Positions 52,897 to 60,134 of a stretch of 60,951 nt of DNA are shown one piece after another (within the stretch, counting starts at the first letter, position 1; the number at the start of each line of letters is the position of its first letter). A model generated the notes under the pieces. The model ran no database searches. It worked only from the letters and a program-made list of their open reading frames with translations, and was not told the DNA's origin. Both the position numbers and the translations under genes were made by a program. Origin of the DNA: Halieaceae bacterium UBA5085. Lineage in GTDB: Bacteria; Pseudomonadota; Gammaproteobacteria; Pseudomonadales; Halieaceae. Where the stretch lies: contig DIAF01000045.1 of NCBI GenBank assembly GCA_002414665.1, forward strand, positions 209,869 to 270,819, written 5' to 3'.

Positions 52897-53409
52897 TCAG
52901 GCAGCTTGAAGCCTGGAAGCCATAGCACGTTTAATCATCATGTTCCGTGCGGCCTGGTTGGCGTGCGCCTCAGCGCGAGCACTAACGTTGCTTGCAGGGT
53001 AGGCCGGCAGTGCCACAGTGCTGATCTCGAACAGGTTGACGTCTTTAAGCGTGCGCTCGATCTCGCCGCTGCCGGTTTCCCGCCACTGCTCCCCACTGGC
53101 ACCATTCACTGCAAAACTGAATGACATGCTTGTGAGGTCGCCGCGCTTGACCAGTGTGTGAATATCATTCCCGAGCGAACTATCCGGCAGGTACAGCTCG
53201 AAGTGCAGTCCCTGCCCATCCTCGTACAGTTTGAGCGTTTGGCTGCGGCTGGAGCCCAGAATATTTGCCATGTTGTGATGGTGAACAGCGAACACTGGGT
53301 GCCCATCGCTGATGGTGCGAGCAAAGGCACCGGGTGCGATGACCTCGCGGAACCCGCCCAGGTCTACCGATCGACTGTTAAATACGGCGGCATACCCGGT
53401 CAGCTTCAT
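52897..53409 (-). CDS. HK97-family prohead protease
   Basis: 170 aa. Matches the U35 prohead protease pattern in order: GYAAVFNSRSVDLGGFREVIAPGAF, VFAVHHHNMANILGSS (catalytic His region), YEDGQGLHFELYLPDSSLG, VKRGDLTSMSFSFAVNG (catalytic Ser region), and the late FEISTVALPAYPASNVSAR. In phages it cleaves scaffold and capsid delta domains during head maturation. No capsid or portal gene is adjacent here, where phages always have them. Overlaps the next gene upstream by 4 bp (ATGA). Confidence 0.88.
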   Translation of the reverse strand: MKLTGYAAVFNSRSVDLGGFREVIAPGAFARTISDGHPVFAVHHHNMANILGSSRSQTLKLYEDGQGLHFELYLPDSSLGNDIHTLVKRGDLTSMSFSFAVNGASGEQWRETGSGEIERTLKDVNLFEISTVALPAYPASNVSARAEAHANQAARNMMIKRAMASRLQAA

Positions 53410-53648
53410 TGCCCGCTCCCCAGTTTGACACCACAGCGGCGCAACTCACCGGCCACACGATCCACCTCAGCAGACCATCGCTGTTCCGCTGATTTGTCTT
53501 CTGCCAGGACCATATTCTCTCGCGCCTCAATCAAACGCTTCAGCATCCACTGCCGTGCCAGGGGGTGCCGTGCCAGCCCCTTGAACTGGCTGCGGTCTTC
53601 CTCTGTCATGCGGATGCGTGTTCCGGCTTCTGCTCTTTCGGTAGTCAT
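53406..53648 (-). CDS. Satellite hypothetical protein (80 aa)
   Basis: Hydrophilic and helical (MTEEDRSQFKGLARHPLARQWMLKRLIEARENMVLAEDKS), basic overall. Overlaps the prohead protease start by 4 bp and follows the coiled-coil gene after 9 bp. No family recognised. Confidence 0.68.
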   Translation of the reverse strand: MTTERAEAGTRIRMTEEDRSQFKGLARHPLARQWMLKRLIEARENMVLAEDKSAEQRWSAEVDRVAGELRRCGVKLGSGQ

Positions 53649-53657
53649 GTCGATCTC

Positions 53658-54209
53658 CTATGCGTTGCGGTTCACTTCGCGCATTCCAAGGTCAATCATC
53701 ATTTGCTTGCGCTGGTTGCCCTCAGGGTAGATTGCCGCGGCCAGTGATCGGATGGTCTTCACATCGAACACCAGAGATTCCCCGATCTGTGCCGCCTGCT
53801 GCCGCGCCACAAACACTTGACGCGCCATGCGCTCGGATTCTTGCAGCATGGCTTGCGCCTTCTCTGCCTGCTCCAGCGCCTTCTCCAGGTTCTTACGGTG
53901 CTGCCCTGCGGCCTTCATGGCTTCTTCACCCTGGGCGATACCGATAGCGCGGTGCAGCTCACTCTGCATGCGATGTAAAACCCGGTCTTCATCTCGAAGA
54001 TCGCCCTCGGATTCACGGACAGCACGAACGGCATCGAGGTCGCCTTCGCCCATGACGTCTTCAATCTTCTGTTCCGTCAACTTGAGCAGTTGCTCGACTT
54101 CCGTAATCCGCCGTGCAACCTCAGATTTGATGCCAGTGAGCTCGGCAGACGATGCCTTACCCTTGACCGCCTCGGCGGCACGTTGCGTCAGGGACTTCTT
54201 TCCGATCAT
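53658..54209 (-). CDS. Coiled-coil protein, possible head-assembly/scaffold-like factor (183 aa)
   Basis: Almost wholly helical with long heptad stretches (residues ~30-150: VARRITEVEQLLKLTEQKIEDVM; RKNLEKALEQAEKAQAMLQESERMARQVF). The C-terminal ~30 residues are less charged (IRSLAAAIYPEGNQRKQMMIDLGMREVNRNA). Phage scaffolds and capsid-size-redirecting satellite proteins are often long coiled coils encoded next to the protease; the role is only a hypothesis from fold and position. Overlaps the next upstream gene by 4 bp. Confidence 0.7.
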   Translation of the reverse strand: MIGKKSLTQRAAEAVKGKASSAELTGIKSEVARRITEVEQLLKLTEQKIEDVMGEGDLDAVRAVRESEGDLRDEDRVLHRMQSELHRAIGIAQGEEAMKAAGQHRKNLEKALEQAEKAQAMLQESERMARQVFVARQQAAQIGESLVFDVKTIRSLAAAIYPEGNQRKQMMIDLGMREVNRNA

Positions 54210-54433
54210 TGCAGCTTCCTCTGTCTGGGTTGGTTCAAGATGTTTTCCAGGGCGCGGCGGGTTGCCCTCGCCCCGAAGTCCGGGCCGAACACCTCAATGG
54301 CCAGTGCCACGCTGGTACGCATCAACGCGCCGGCCACGACACGCACCGGCAGACCAGCGAAGTCCTTCTCGATGAAGTCCAGCAGCGCTAACGTGGCGCT
54401 CTGCTCGGCCTCTCTGTACTGGTGTTCTCTCAT
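54206..54433 (-). CDS. Satellite hypothetical protein (75 aa)
   Basis: Helical, with the core SATLALLDFIEKDFAGLPVRVVAGALMRTSVALAIEVFG and a basic C-terminus RRALENILNQPRQRKLQ. Overlaps the coiled-coil gene by 4 bp. No family recognised. Confidence 0.65.
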   Translation of the reverse strand: MREHQYREAEQSATLALLDFIEKDFAGLPVRVVAGALMRTSVALAIEVFGPDFGARATRRALENILNQPRQRKLQ

Positions 54434-54443
54434 GACTCAAAAA

Positions 54444-54674
54444 TTACCATGCGTTCAAAGTGATCGCGTTACTCGTCACTGAACTTGTGGCGTCTTCAAT
54501 GAATCGGGTGAGGGCCTTGGCCGCTTCACCAAGATCATGCGCGTCCTCCACCGAAAGGTAGTCCAGTTCGATCAGCGCCTCGACGGTATCAATCTGCACC
54601 TCGACGGCCATGACGCGGATTCCCGCGCTCCTGCGTTCGCGTAGCTTTTTCATGCGCTCGGCTGGGCTGGTCAT
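54444..54674 (-). CDS. Satellite hypothetical protein (76 aa)
   Basis: Starts MTSPAERMKKLRERRSAGIRVMAVEVQID, a basic helix followed by a strand, then a helical part (VEALIELDYLSVEDAHDLGEAAKALTRFIED). This RERRxAGxxVxxVEV type of start recurs in small phage-associated proteins and is compatible with DNA binding, but no name can be given. Confidence 0.65.
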   Translation of the reverse strand: MTSPAERMKKLRERRSAGIRVMAVEVQIDTVEALIELDYLSVEDAHDLGEAAKALTRFIEDATSSVTSNAITLNAW

Positions 54675-54696
54675 TGGTCAACTCCACTGTGTGAGT

Positions 54697-54924
54697 TCAT
54701 TGCTCGATGTCTTTCGGCGGCAGCGCGTCGATCTGCTTTGCAAGGTCGGTGTTGAGGTCTTGCAGGTACTGCCCCAACGCGAGCACGCCATGCCCCAGCC
54801 ACTCCAGGCAATCGCCGTGGAAATCATTTGAACTGGTAGCAATGCCGATGCCCCTGAGTCCGTCAGCGACGAACATGATGCGTTCCTGGACTTCCTGGAG
54901 TTTGATGAGCGTTTCGTTTGTCAT
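54697..54924 (-). CDS. Satellite protein of unknown function, paralogue of the 51916-52209 gene (75 aa)
   Basis: Lacks the ~20-residue N-terminal tail of its paralogue but shares QERIMFVADGLRGIGIA and CLEWLGHGVLALGQYLQDLNT. It sits inside the main operon, whereas the longer copy has its own promoter. GAGAGGAACC precedes the ATG. Confidence 0.7.
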   Translation of the reverse strand: MTNETLIKLQEVQERIMFVADGLRGIGIATSSNDFHGDCLEWLGHGVLALGQYLQDLNTDLAKQIDALPPKDIEQ

Positions 54925-54936
54925 GGGTGGTTCCTC

Positions 54937-55173
54937 TCAGTAGTAAACAGGCCGGGTGGCCTTCAGTTCGGAGCGCAGTAAGCGAAAGAATTCGGGGTCC
55001 CGCTTTTTCATGTCTTGCGCGCACTGGTTGTTCCTCAAGGTCTCGCGCTCAGAGTTCCAGGACAGCCAGTACTTGCGCCGGGGCTTCTGGACGCCAGGGC
55101 CCTCGATGACAATGTTGCGCCACTTGCTGCCCAGCTCTTGCCGGTCGCTGATTACGATCCAGTTTTCGGTCAT
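54937..55173 (-). CDS. Satellite hypothetical protein (78 aa)
   Basis: Basic protein starting MTENWIVISDRQELGSKWRN, then RRKYWLSWNSERETLRNNQCAQDMKKRDPEFFRLLRSELKATRPVYY. The N-terminal third looks like a small beta sheet, the rest helical. The ATG at 55173 has AGGAG 9 bases upstream; the frame continues upstream only into the iteron array. No family recognised. Confidence 0.62.
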   Translation of the reverse strand: MTENWIVISDRQELGSKWRNIVIEGPGVQKPRRKYWLSWNSERETLRNNQCAQDMKKRDPEFFRLLRSELKATRPVYY

Positions 55174-55205
55174 GGGGTGGTTCTCCTGGTCTGTTCGGTC
55201 CCTTT

Positions 55206-55258
55206 TGCGCCAACGGTGCGCCAACGGTGCGTCAATGGTTCGTTGACGCGTTGACGCA
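55206..55258. repeat. Iteron array, candidate satellite replication origin
   Basis: Three consecutive 11-bp units: TGCGCCAACGG (55206-55216), the same again (55217-55227), and TGCGTCAATGG (55228-55238). Two inverted units follow: CGTTGACGCG (55241-55250) and CGTTGACGCA (55249-55258), the latter the exact complement of TGCGTCAACG. A further related stretch (GCGTCAATGCG) lies near 55273. The array sits in the only gap between the primase gene and the next small gene. Confidence 0.65.
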
Positions 55259-55333
55259 GCCCATAGGGCGGCGCGTCAATGCGCCATAGGGGGGTATGGG
55301 GGGTGTGACGCGCACACTTTTCCGGGGCCGTTT

Positions 55334-57322
55334 TCATGGGGTAGCTGCCTCCTGATTGCGACCAGCCGCAGGAAGCGTTGGCGCACTTTTGGCCAATACC
55401 AGGCGCGATGCGTGGTGCCGGTTGGGCTTCCGGTAATCTTCCTCAACGATGGTTCCGGCCCTTTTCAGCGCCACGATGGTGCGCGCCGCTAACTCGCGGG
55501 ACTGCTTGCCCTTCGCAAAGCGTGAGTACTCCGGCAGGGTCGCCAGTACGGTGAATGCGGAATTTGCCCCGGGGTTGAGGTTCGCCGGGACGTTGATGTC
55601 TGCCTGGTGTGCCGCCTGAAAAACGCGGATCATCTCGCGCTGGTCGAGGTGTTCCACCAGCGTGCCGTCGGGGGCGGTCTTGCGTTTCTCAGGGACCGGC
55701 ACTCCTTTGTCGGTGAAGCTGATCACCACCGCCTCGGCTTTTGGACCGAGGTTGTTTTTCTCGTGCTCGATGGTCACCAGTCCATCCTGGTTCAGTACCG
55801 CCAGGCGGGACCGGCAGGAGTTGTGCCAGGCGGTGGAGCCCGAATAGCTGTTTCCCTGTGATCCATTGCGTGCCGCGTTCTTGTCGATGTGGGCCAACAG
55901 GAGCACGGCGGCATCATTGTCCCGGGCAATGTCGGTCAGGGCCCGGATGAATCCGCGAACGTGGCGGCGCTGGTTTTCGTTGGCATCGAAGGCATCCGAC
56001 GCGTTATCCACGATCACCAGCCCGGCCCCCATCGATTGCTCTGCCAGGGACGTGTACGCAGCGGTCAGCAGCACCGGCGACGCGGTATTCATGCCCTCGG
56101 TCAACAGGGCCGCATAGCCGCTGGTTCCGTCCAACAGAGTGATGTTTTCCAACACCCTGAATGGGTTGAGTTCGTATTCCTCGATGATGAGGCGTAGCCG
56201 GTACCGGATTAGCTCGGGTTCATCTTCCAGGCTGGTGAACACCACTCGGGCCTGCTCAACGTCCAGCCCGAAAAGCCGCGTGCCGGATGCAACATGGGCC
56301 GCGATGACAAGTGCCAGGTACGTTTTGCCCAGGCCACCATGCGCCCCCAGCAGGGCCACCAGGCGGCGCGGTAGCCAAGGCTTGATGATGAATTGCGGCG
56401 ACTTTGGTTTGCTTGTCATGACGTCCGACAGGTCCACCGGCACCAACTTTGTGGGGCTGGGCAGTTTCTGCGGTTGCCAGGCCTGCTCTATGGTCATCTG
56501 CCCATAGGTGGCACCATCGCTGCGATGCCGTTCGTCCCACTTGGGGCGATACAGGGCGCTGGCGCGGAACACACGGTCGATCTGCGCCCGGTCGCTGGTA
56601 TTTGCCGCGAGAATGCCGACCAGGGCCAGGTCAGCCGCTGAAGCGTCGCCGTTGTGGTGCGACAGGTCGCCGTGGTCATACAGGGCTGTAAATTTCGGAC
56701 CTTGGCGGCCACGACGGATGGCGTCCACTAGCGCCCCATCAGATCCACCCTCTTGCGGCCACAACTTCGCGCAAACGGCGTCCAGTGCGCTCTGGCATGG
56801 CTTCACATCATAGGGGCGATCTTCCAGCCGGTTGCCGGTGATGGTCAGATAGCGGCCGCTGTCGTAAATCTCGACTGCTTCAACGCCAGGGCAGGGCCGG
56901 TTGACCTTGCAGCCGGCGCCGTTCGTTTTCCTGCCGATGCCTATTTGCCGGAAGCCCGTACCGGACGGTGACTGCTCCGTGTAAGTGTCCACAAGAAACG
57001 GCGCGGCGGCATCGATGCTGCACTTGTCCAGGTCAATGCCGAATAGCTCGCCACCCTTTGGCAGCGTGATGCCGATGCCGTCCCAGTTGCCGTCCAGATA
57101 CGCGGAAACTACATCACGATACTGTGACCAGGTGCGGGCGTTTGTGCTGCTTGCTTTGGACCCGTTGGGGGAATAAGGGACTTTTGTCCATTTGTTCTTT
57201 TTCAGCTCATAGCGCCACATGACCCACTGAGGCAGCGCCTGCAGTTGTTCGGGGATATTCTCGAACATTACGCGCAAAGGGATTGGCCGCTGCGGGCTGT
57301 TTTGGCTTGTTCGTGCTACCAT
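55334..57322 (-). CDS. Primase-helicase replication protein (NrS-1-like prim-pol domain + AAA_25/RepA-like ATPase)
   Basis: 662 aa. The N-terminal ~200 residues (ENIPEQLQALPQWVMWRYE, TKVPYSPNGSKASSTN, WDGIGITLPKG, FGIDLDKC with Asp97/Asp99, RYLTITGNR) match the archaeo-eukaryotic primase-like part of NrS-1-type polymerases. The C-terminal part is a RecA-fold ATPase with Walker A GAHGGLGKT (residues 326-334) and Walker B AGLVIVDN, then LLLAHIDKN. It would start replication at the nearby iterons. The ATG at 57322 has GGAGGGACGGAAAG upstream; the ATG at 57268 has none. Confidence 0.82.
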   Translation of the reverse strand: MVARTSQNSPQRPIPLRVMFENIPEQLQALPQWVMWRYELKKNKWTKVPYSPNGSKASSTNARTWSQYRDVVSAYLDGNWDGIGITLPKGGELFGIDLDKCSIDAAAPFLVDTYTEQSPSGTGFRQIGIGRKTNGAGCKVNRPCPGVEAVEIYDSGRYLTITGNRLEDRPYDVKPCQSALDAVCAKLWPQEGGSDGALVDAIRRGRQGPKFTALYDHGDLSHHNGDASAADLALVGILAANTSDRAQIDRVFRASALYRPKWDERHRSDGATYGQMTIEQAWQPQKLPSPTKLVPVDLSDVMTSKPKSPQFIIKPWLPRRLVALLGAHGGLGKTYLALVIAAHVASGTRLFGLDVEQARVVFTSLEDEPELIRYRLRLIIEEYELNPFRVLENITLLDGTSGYAALLTEGMNTASPVLLTAAYTSLAEQSMGAGLVIVDNASDAFDANENQRRHVRGFIRALTDIARDNDAAVLLLAHIDKNAARNGSQGNSYSGSTAWHNSCRSRLAVLNQDGLVTIEHEKNNLGPKAEAVVISFTDKGVPVPEKRKTAPDGTLVEHLDQREMIRVFQAAHQADINVPANLNPGANSAFTVLATLPEYSRFAKGKQSRELAARTIVALKRAGTIVEEDYRKPNRHHASRLVLAKSAPTLPAAGRNQEAATP

Positions 57323-57356
57323 TCTTTCCGTCCCTCCGACAGGACAATCATTCCGA

Positions 57357-57382
57357 CGCCAGCCGCAAACTGGCGTTTTTTT
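57357..57382 (+). terminator. Plus-strand Rho-independent terminator inside the minus-strand operon
   Basis: CGCCAG / CTGGCG with a 7-nt loop followed by seven T on the plus strand. It lies between two minus-strand genes, so on the coding strand it is only an A-preceded hairpin. It would stop transcripts running against the operon. Confidence 0.65.
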
Positions 57383-57608
57383 ATGCCTCGCCTTTTGTGA
57401 TCCGCAGCGCGCCCCGACAGGCATCGGCAATCATCGCCAGGTCATCGACTTCGAGCGCGATAGTCCAGGGCCTGCCCTTAATGCGGCTCAACACCTCAAC
57501 GTCATCAACCAGCACGCGGCAGGTGTACTGCCCACGCTCAACGGTCACGCTGCGAGTTATGCCTGGTGCAATGCTGGGGAGTAGGGTCGTATGCGCGGTC
57601 ATGGTCAT
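57381..57608 (-). CDS. Satellite hypothetical protein (75 aa)
   Basis: Beta-rich start (TTLLPSIAPGITRSVTVERGQYTCRVLVDDVEVLSRIKG) and helical C-terminus (VDDLAMIADACRGALRITKGE). The ATG at 57608 overlaps the upstream stop as ATGA; a second ATG at 57602 has better spacing from GGAG and is also possible. No family recognised. Confidence 0.62.
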   Translation of the reverse strand: MTMTAHTTLLPSIAPGITRSVTVERGQYTCRVLVDDVEVLSRIKGRPWTIALEVDDLAMIADACRGALRITKGEA

Positions 57609-57859
57609 GCGCTCCGCTGATAAGGTCGGAAATTCCACAGCGGGCACGATGACGCGGTGCACTCGCGGATAGACTCTCGGAATCCCGGTTCTAAGTGATC
57701 CTCCGAGCAGCCCATGCAATGCGCGCACATAGCGTCTAAAGCCGCTCGCAGCGACCTAGAATTGCCAATGTTCCGCACTACGGGGTTGTACTCGGGTCGG
57801 GTGCTGATCGTTGAATCTGGCGCGCTGGGGGCGGCTTCTAGCCGGTCGCTGGTGGTCAT
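57605..57859 (-). CDS. Small protein with a CxxC...C...C motif (84 aa)
   Basis: Disordered N-terminal half, then RAALDAMCAHCMGCSEDH, RESIRECTASSCPLWNFRPY. A C-x2-C-x2-C...C-x4-C-P-L pattern ending in RPY/RP is found in small phage and island proteins and could bind zinc. It overlaps AlpA upstream and the 57381 gene downstream by 4 bp each. Confidence 0.68.
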   Translation of the reverse strand: MTTSDRLEAAPSAPDSTISTRPEYNPVVRNIGNSRSLRAALDAMCAHCMGCSEDHLEPGFRESIRECTASSCPLWNFRPYQRSA

Positions 57860-58077
57860 GCTGCTGCCCCCTTTGCTTGGCGGGCCTTTAGCTCCAGCCA
57901 GGCATCAAGGTCAGCTTTTCGCCAGCCGACTACGCGACTGGAGAAGCGTATCTTGCGGGGAAACGTGCGGTCGGTTTCGTGCAGCTCGTGCAGTTTTGTA
58001 CGGCCAAAACCGAGATACGCGCAGGCATCTTTTGGCCGCATAATAGCGGGGGCGGTTTGGTTGACTTGTTTTTGCAT
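57856..58077 (-). CDS. AlpA-family HTH regulator / excisionase-like protein
   Basis: 73 aa. A winged-helix MerR-like HTH: AIMRPKDACAYLGFGRTKLHELHETDRTFPRKIRFSSRVVGWRKADLDAWLEL. AlpA proteins act as regulators and often excisionases in P4-like and PICI elements; some control satellite induction. An inverted repeat (58082-58104) directly upstream could be its operator. First gene of the replication part of the operon. Confidence 0.85.
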   Translation of the reverse strand: MQKQVNQTAPAIMRPKDACAYLGFGRTKLHELHETDRTFPRKIRFSSRVVGWRKADLDAWLELKARQAKGAAA

Positions 58078-58081
58078 GACG

Positions 58082-58104
58082 GTCTCACTCGTTGTTCGTG
58101 AGAC
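58082..58104. promoter_or_regulatory. Inverted repeat upstream of alpA
   Basis: GTCTCAC (58082-58088) is inverted as GTGAGAC (58098-58104) around 9 bp. On the minus strand it ends 4 bp before the AlpA ATG, overlapping its ribosome-binding site (GAGTGAGA). Candidate autoregulatory operator or translation-controlling hairpin. Confidence 0.45.
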
Positions 58105-58154
58105 GCCATTACAGCCCGCTTAGATTGGCTGGTTTAGTAACCTAATCGGACGTT

Positions 58155-58610
58155 TTAAGTTTTATTCTCCTGTGTTCCGTCGCCCCCTTGCTCCCATTGG
58201 AGAAACATCTTGGTTTCAGCCTTGGCAACTTCCCAGCCAGGCTTTGCCCTAACCATGCCCAGCTTTGCTTTGATCGACTCAATGGAACTGCTGTAGCGCT
58301 CACTAAGTTCTTCAATCGCTTCATTGGATGACAGCCCCCTGTGAACAATCAACCTAGCGTATTCCCACCTTGCTATGTCGGGGACTTGAACGGGTTGCCC
58401 CCTTGGGCGCTTACGCTTCGTTGAAATTGCATCGCTGGCGCGGCGCATCAATGACGCGGCAAGCTTGCGGTCCATCGCACTAAGCGATTCCCCAGCCTCA
58501 AGGCGGTTCGCCAGCTCAGTGAAATACGCCTTCTGGCGCAATGCCAGCGCTTCATAATCCCTGTCGGCCTGGGCGTGCTGTTCGTCAGTAATCGGCTGAT
58601 TGATTCTCAC
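58155..58610 (-). CDS. Satellite basic protein of unknown function (151 aa)
   Basis: Helical, charged N-terminal half (ITDEQHAQADRDYEALALRQKAYFTELANRLEAGESLSAMDRKLAASLMRRASDAI), a basic linker KRKRPRGQP, then a compact helical C-terminal part (RWEYARLIVHRGLSSNEAIEELSERYSSSIESIKAKLG) that resembles a DNA-binding HTH. The GTG at 58610 overlaps the integrase stop as GTGA and has GAGGG 8 bases upstream, so it is preferred over the longer frame starting at 58691. Encoded between integrase and AlpA; a role in excision or regulation is a guess. Confidence 0.66.
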   Translation of the reverse strand: MRINQPITDEQHAQADRDYEALALRQKAYFTELANRLEAGESLSAMDRKLAASLMRRASDAISTKRKRPRGQPVQVPDIARWEYARLIVHRGLSSNEAIEELSERYSSSIESIKAKLGMVRAKPGWEVAKAETKMFLQWEQGGDGTQENKT

Positions 58611-59977
58611 ACGGTGGCCCTCTTTTTCGATCTTGCCTTCTTGATCGTCGCGGCAACAACATCCATCGCATCGGCTGCACTGGTGGGGCATAGGTGCGCA
58701 TAGTGGCGCTGAATCATGCCTGCATCCTTGTGGCCGACCAGCTTGGCCACGGTGAGCAGGGGGATTCCACCGGCCACCATTGCGCTGATCGCATGATGCC
58801 GTAGGGCGTAGAACTCAAGGTTGCTGTTTACCTGGCCTAATGCCTTTACACGCTTCCACGGTTTCAGGTGTGCGGTATTGACCATTTGGCGACCGCCGCG
58901 AGGGGAGGGAAAGACCAGCCCGGTATCCGGACTACTGTTTTGTTTGTGCCACGATGCCAACATGGATTTTGCCGAAGCGGGCAGGGGGGTCTCCAACAAG
59001 GTCGGCTCTTTGTCCCGGCGCAAAGCAACGTCCTTTGACTTCTCCGAGTACTTCCGCAGAGTGCCGGTAAACCTCAGGTCGACTTCCTCCCAGCGCAGTG
59101 TATACAGGTCGCCAGGCCTCCAGCCGGTAGCCATGGCCAGGCTGCAGAAAGGGATGAACCAGTGCGGGTATTCCACCAGATCGAGGTCGGGCAGGTGGGG
59201 TTTGCCGTTCTTCCTGCTGCTGCGGCGCTGCTTCCTGATTTCTTCCGCGAATTTATCCAGCCCGGTCAGGATGCCGCGAACCTCAACGGGAGTGAGCAGG
59301 CGGCGCTTTGCCTTTTCGGGGTCATCTAAAGCGCGTTGCTGCTCACTGTGGACTGGTGCAGATAGGCGGTGTCCCTGTATCGGGTTTACTTCCAAGACCT
59401 CATCAGCGACCGCTTGATTGAGCAATGCGCGGAGGGCGGCAAACTCTCGCCGGATCGTTGAGTGTGCCAGTCCGCGGTCCTGCATCGCGGTCTGCCAGCG
59501 CTTCATGTCCTGCTTTGTGAGGGTGGCCATATCCCGGTCCATGAATTGCGCGAACTGCTTCTCGAAGCGGCCCTCATTGGCCTTGGCATTTTTCGGCTTC
59601 CAAGCCTCCATGTGACGCCTGTAATCGCCCTGGAGGTACTTCCTCAGGGTGCGGGCCGTAGAGTCGTCCCGTGCCTTGCGCTTCGCCACCTTGGCTTCCT
59701 GCGCCTCATAGAAGGGGTCTGCATTGCGTTGGTGCCAGTCGAGTGCAGTCGCCGCTGCCTCATGGGGCTTAGTGCTGGGGAACTTTGCGAATGTGTAGAC
59801 GCGCCTTTTCCCGGTAAGGTCCGTGTACCGGTACCGCCATGCGCAAGACTTGGAGACCTTCCGCAGCAGGAAGCCGGGGATTAGCTCACAGGTGAGTGTT
59901 TCGGCAATTTCGGCAGACTTGGCGAACTTGTCGGCAGCGGCCTCGGTGATGCTGGTGATCTTCGCTTGCTTGGCCAT
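58607..59977 (-). CDS. Tyrosine recombinase (site-specific integrase), 456 aa
   Basis: Catalyses insertion and excision at tRNA-Arg. The N-terminal domain has the P4-like start and RYTDLTGKRRVYTFAKFP. The SAM-like core-binding domain spans residues ~110-200 (MATLTKQDMKRWQTAMQDRG). The catalytic domain shows Arg287 (TGWRPGDLYTLRW), Arg393 in YALRHHAIS, His416 in LVGHKDAG and the nucleophile Tyr426 in IQRHYAHL. The ATG at 59977 follows AGGA at a 10-bp spacing; the frame extends to 60031 into the arm-type repeats. It lies at the attR side, facing inward, upstream of and overlapping the operon. Confidence 0.92.
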   Translation of the reverse strand: MAKQAKITSITEAAADKFAKSAEIAETLTCELIPGFLLRKVSKSCAWRYRYTDLTGKRRVYTFAKFPSTKPHEAAATALDWHQRNADPFYEAQEAKVAKRKARDDSTARTLRKYLQGDYRRHMEAWKPKNAKANEGRFEKQFAQFMDRDMATLTKQDMKRWQTAMQDRGLAHSTIRREFAALRALLNQAVADEVLEVNPIQGHRLSAPVHSEQQRALDDPEKAKRRLLTPVEVRGILTGLDKFAEEIRKQRRSSRKNGKPHLPDLDLVEYPHWFIPFCSLAMATGWRPGDLYTLRWEEVDLRFTGTLRKYSEKSKDVALRRDKEPTLLETPLPASAKSMLASWHKQNSSPDTGLVFPSPRGGRQMVNTAHLKPWKRVKALGQVNSNLEFYALRHHAISAMVAGGIPLLTVAKLVGHKDAGMIQRHYAHLCPTSAADAMDVVAATIKKARSKKRATV

Positions 59978-60009
59978 GGCGGGGAATCCTGGTTGCTCGA
60001 TCTGGAAAA

Positions 60010-60030
60010 GTTGTAACCAATTTGTAACCA
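60010..60030 (+). repeat. Candidate integrase arm-type sites, right end
   Basis: GTTGTAACCA (60010-60019) and TTTGTAACCA (60021-60030), 11 bp apart, match the left-end pair over 20 bp. They lie 33 bp upstream of the integrase ATG, so integrase binding here could also repress its own gene. Confidence 0.58.
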
Positions 60031-60134
60031 ATCATAGCAAATAAACGGGAACAAAGACGAACAAGCAAGAACAAAAAACCCTTATTTATCAATAACATTA
60101 TGTTCTAAGGTGTTGATACTAAAGGGGGTAATTT

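Noticed and set aside
52671..52928. 85-codon minus-strand open frame bridging protease and terS
   Set aside because: It overlaps both neighbours, has Gly/Ser/Arg-rich composition and no start signal. The interval is better read as noncoding.
55206..55280. Possible CRISPR array
   Set aside because: Units are 11 bp, abut directly with no spacers, and include inverted copies; no cas gene is near.
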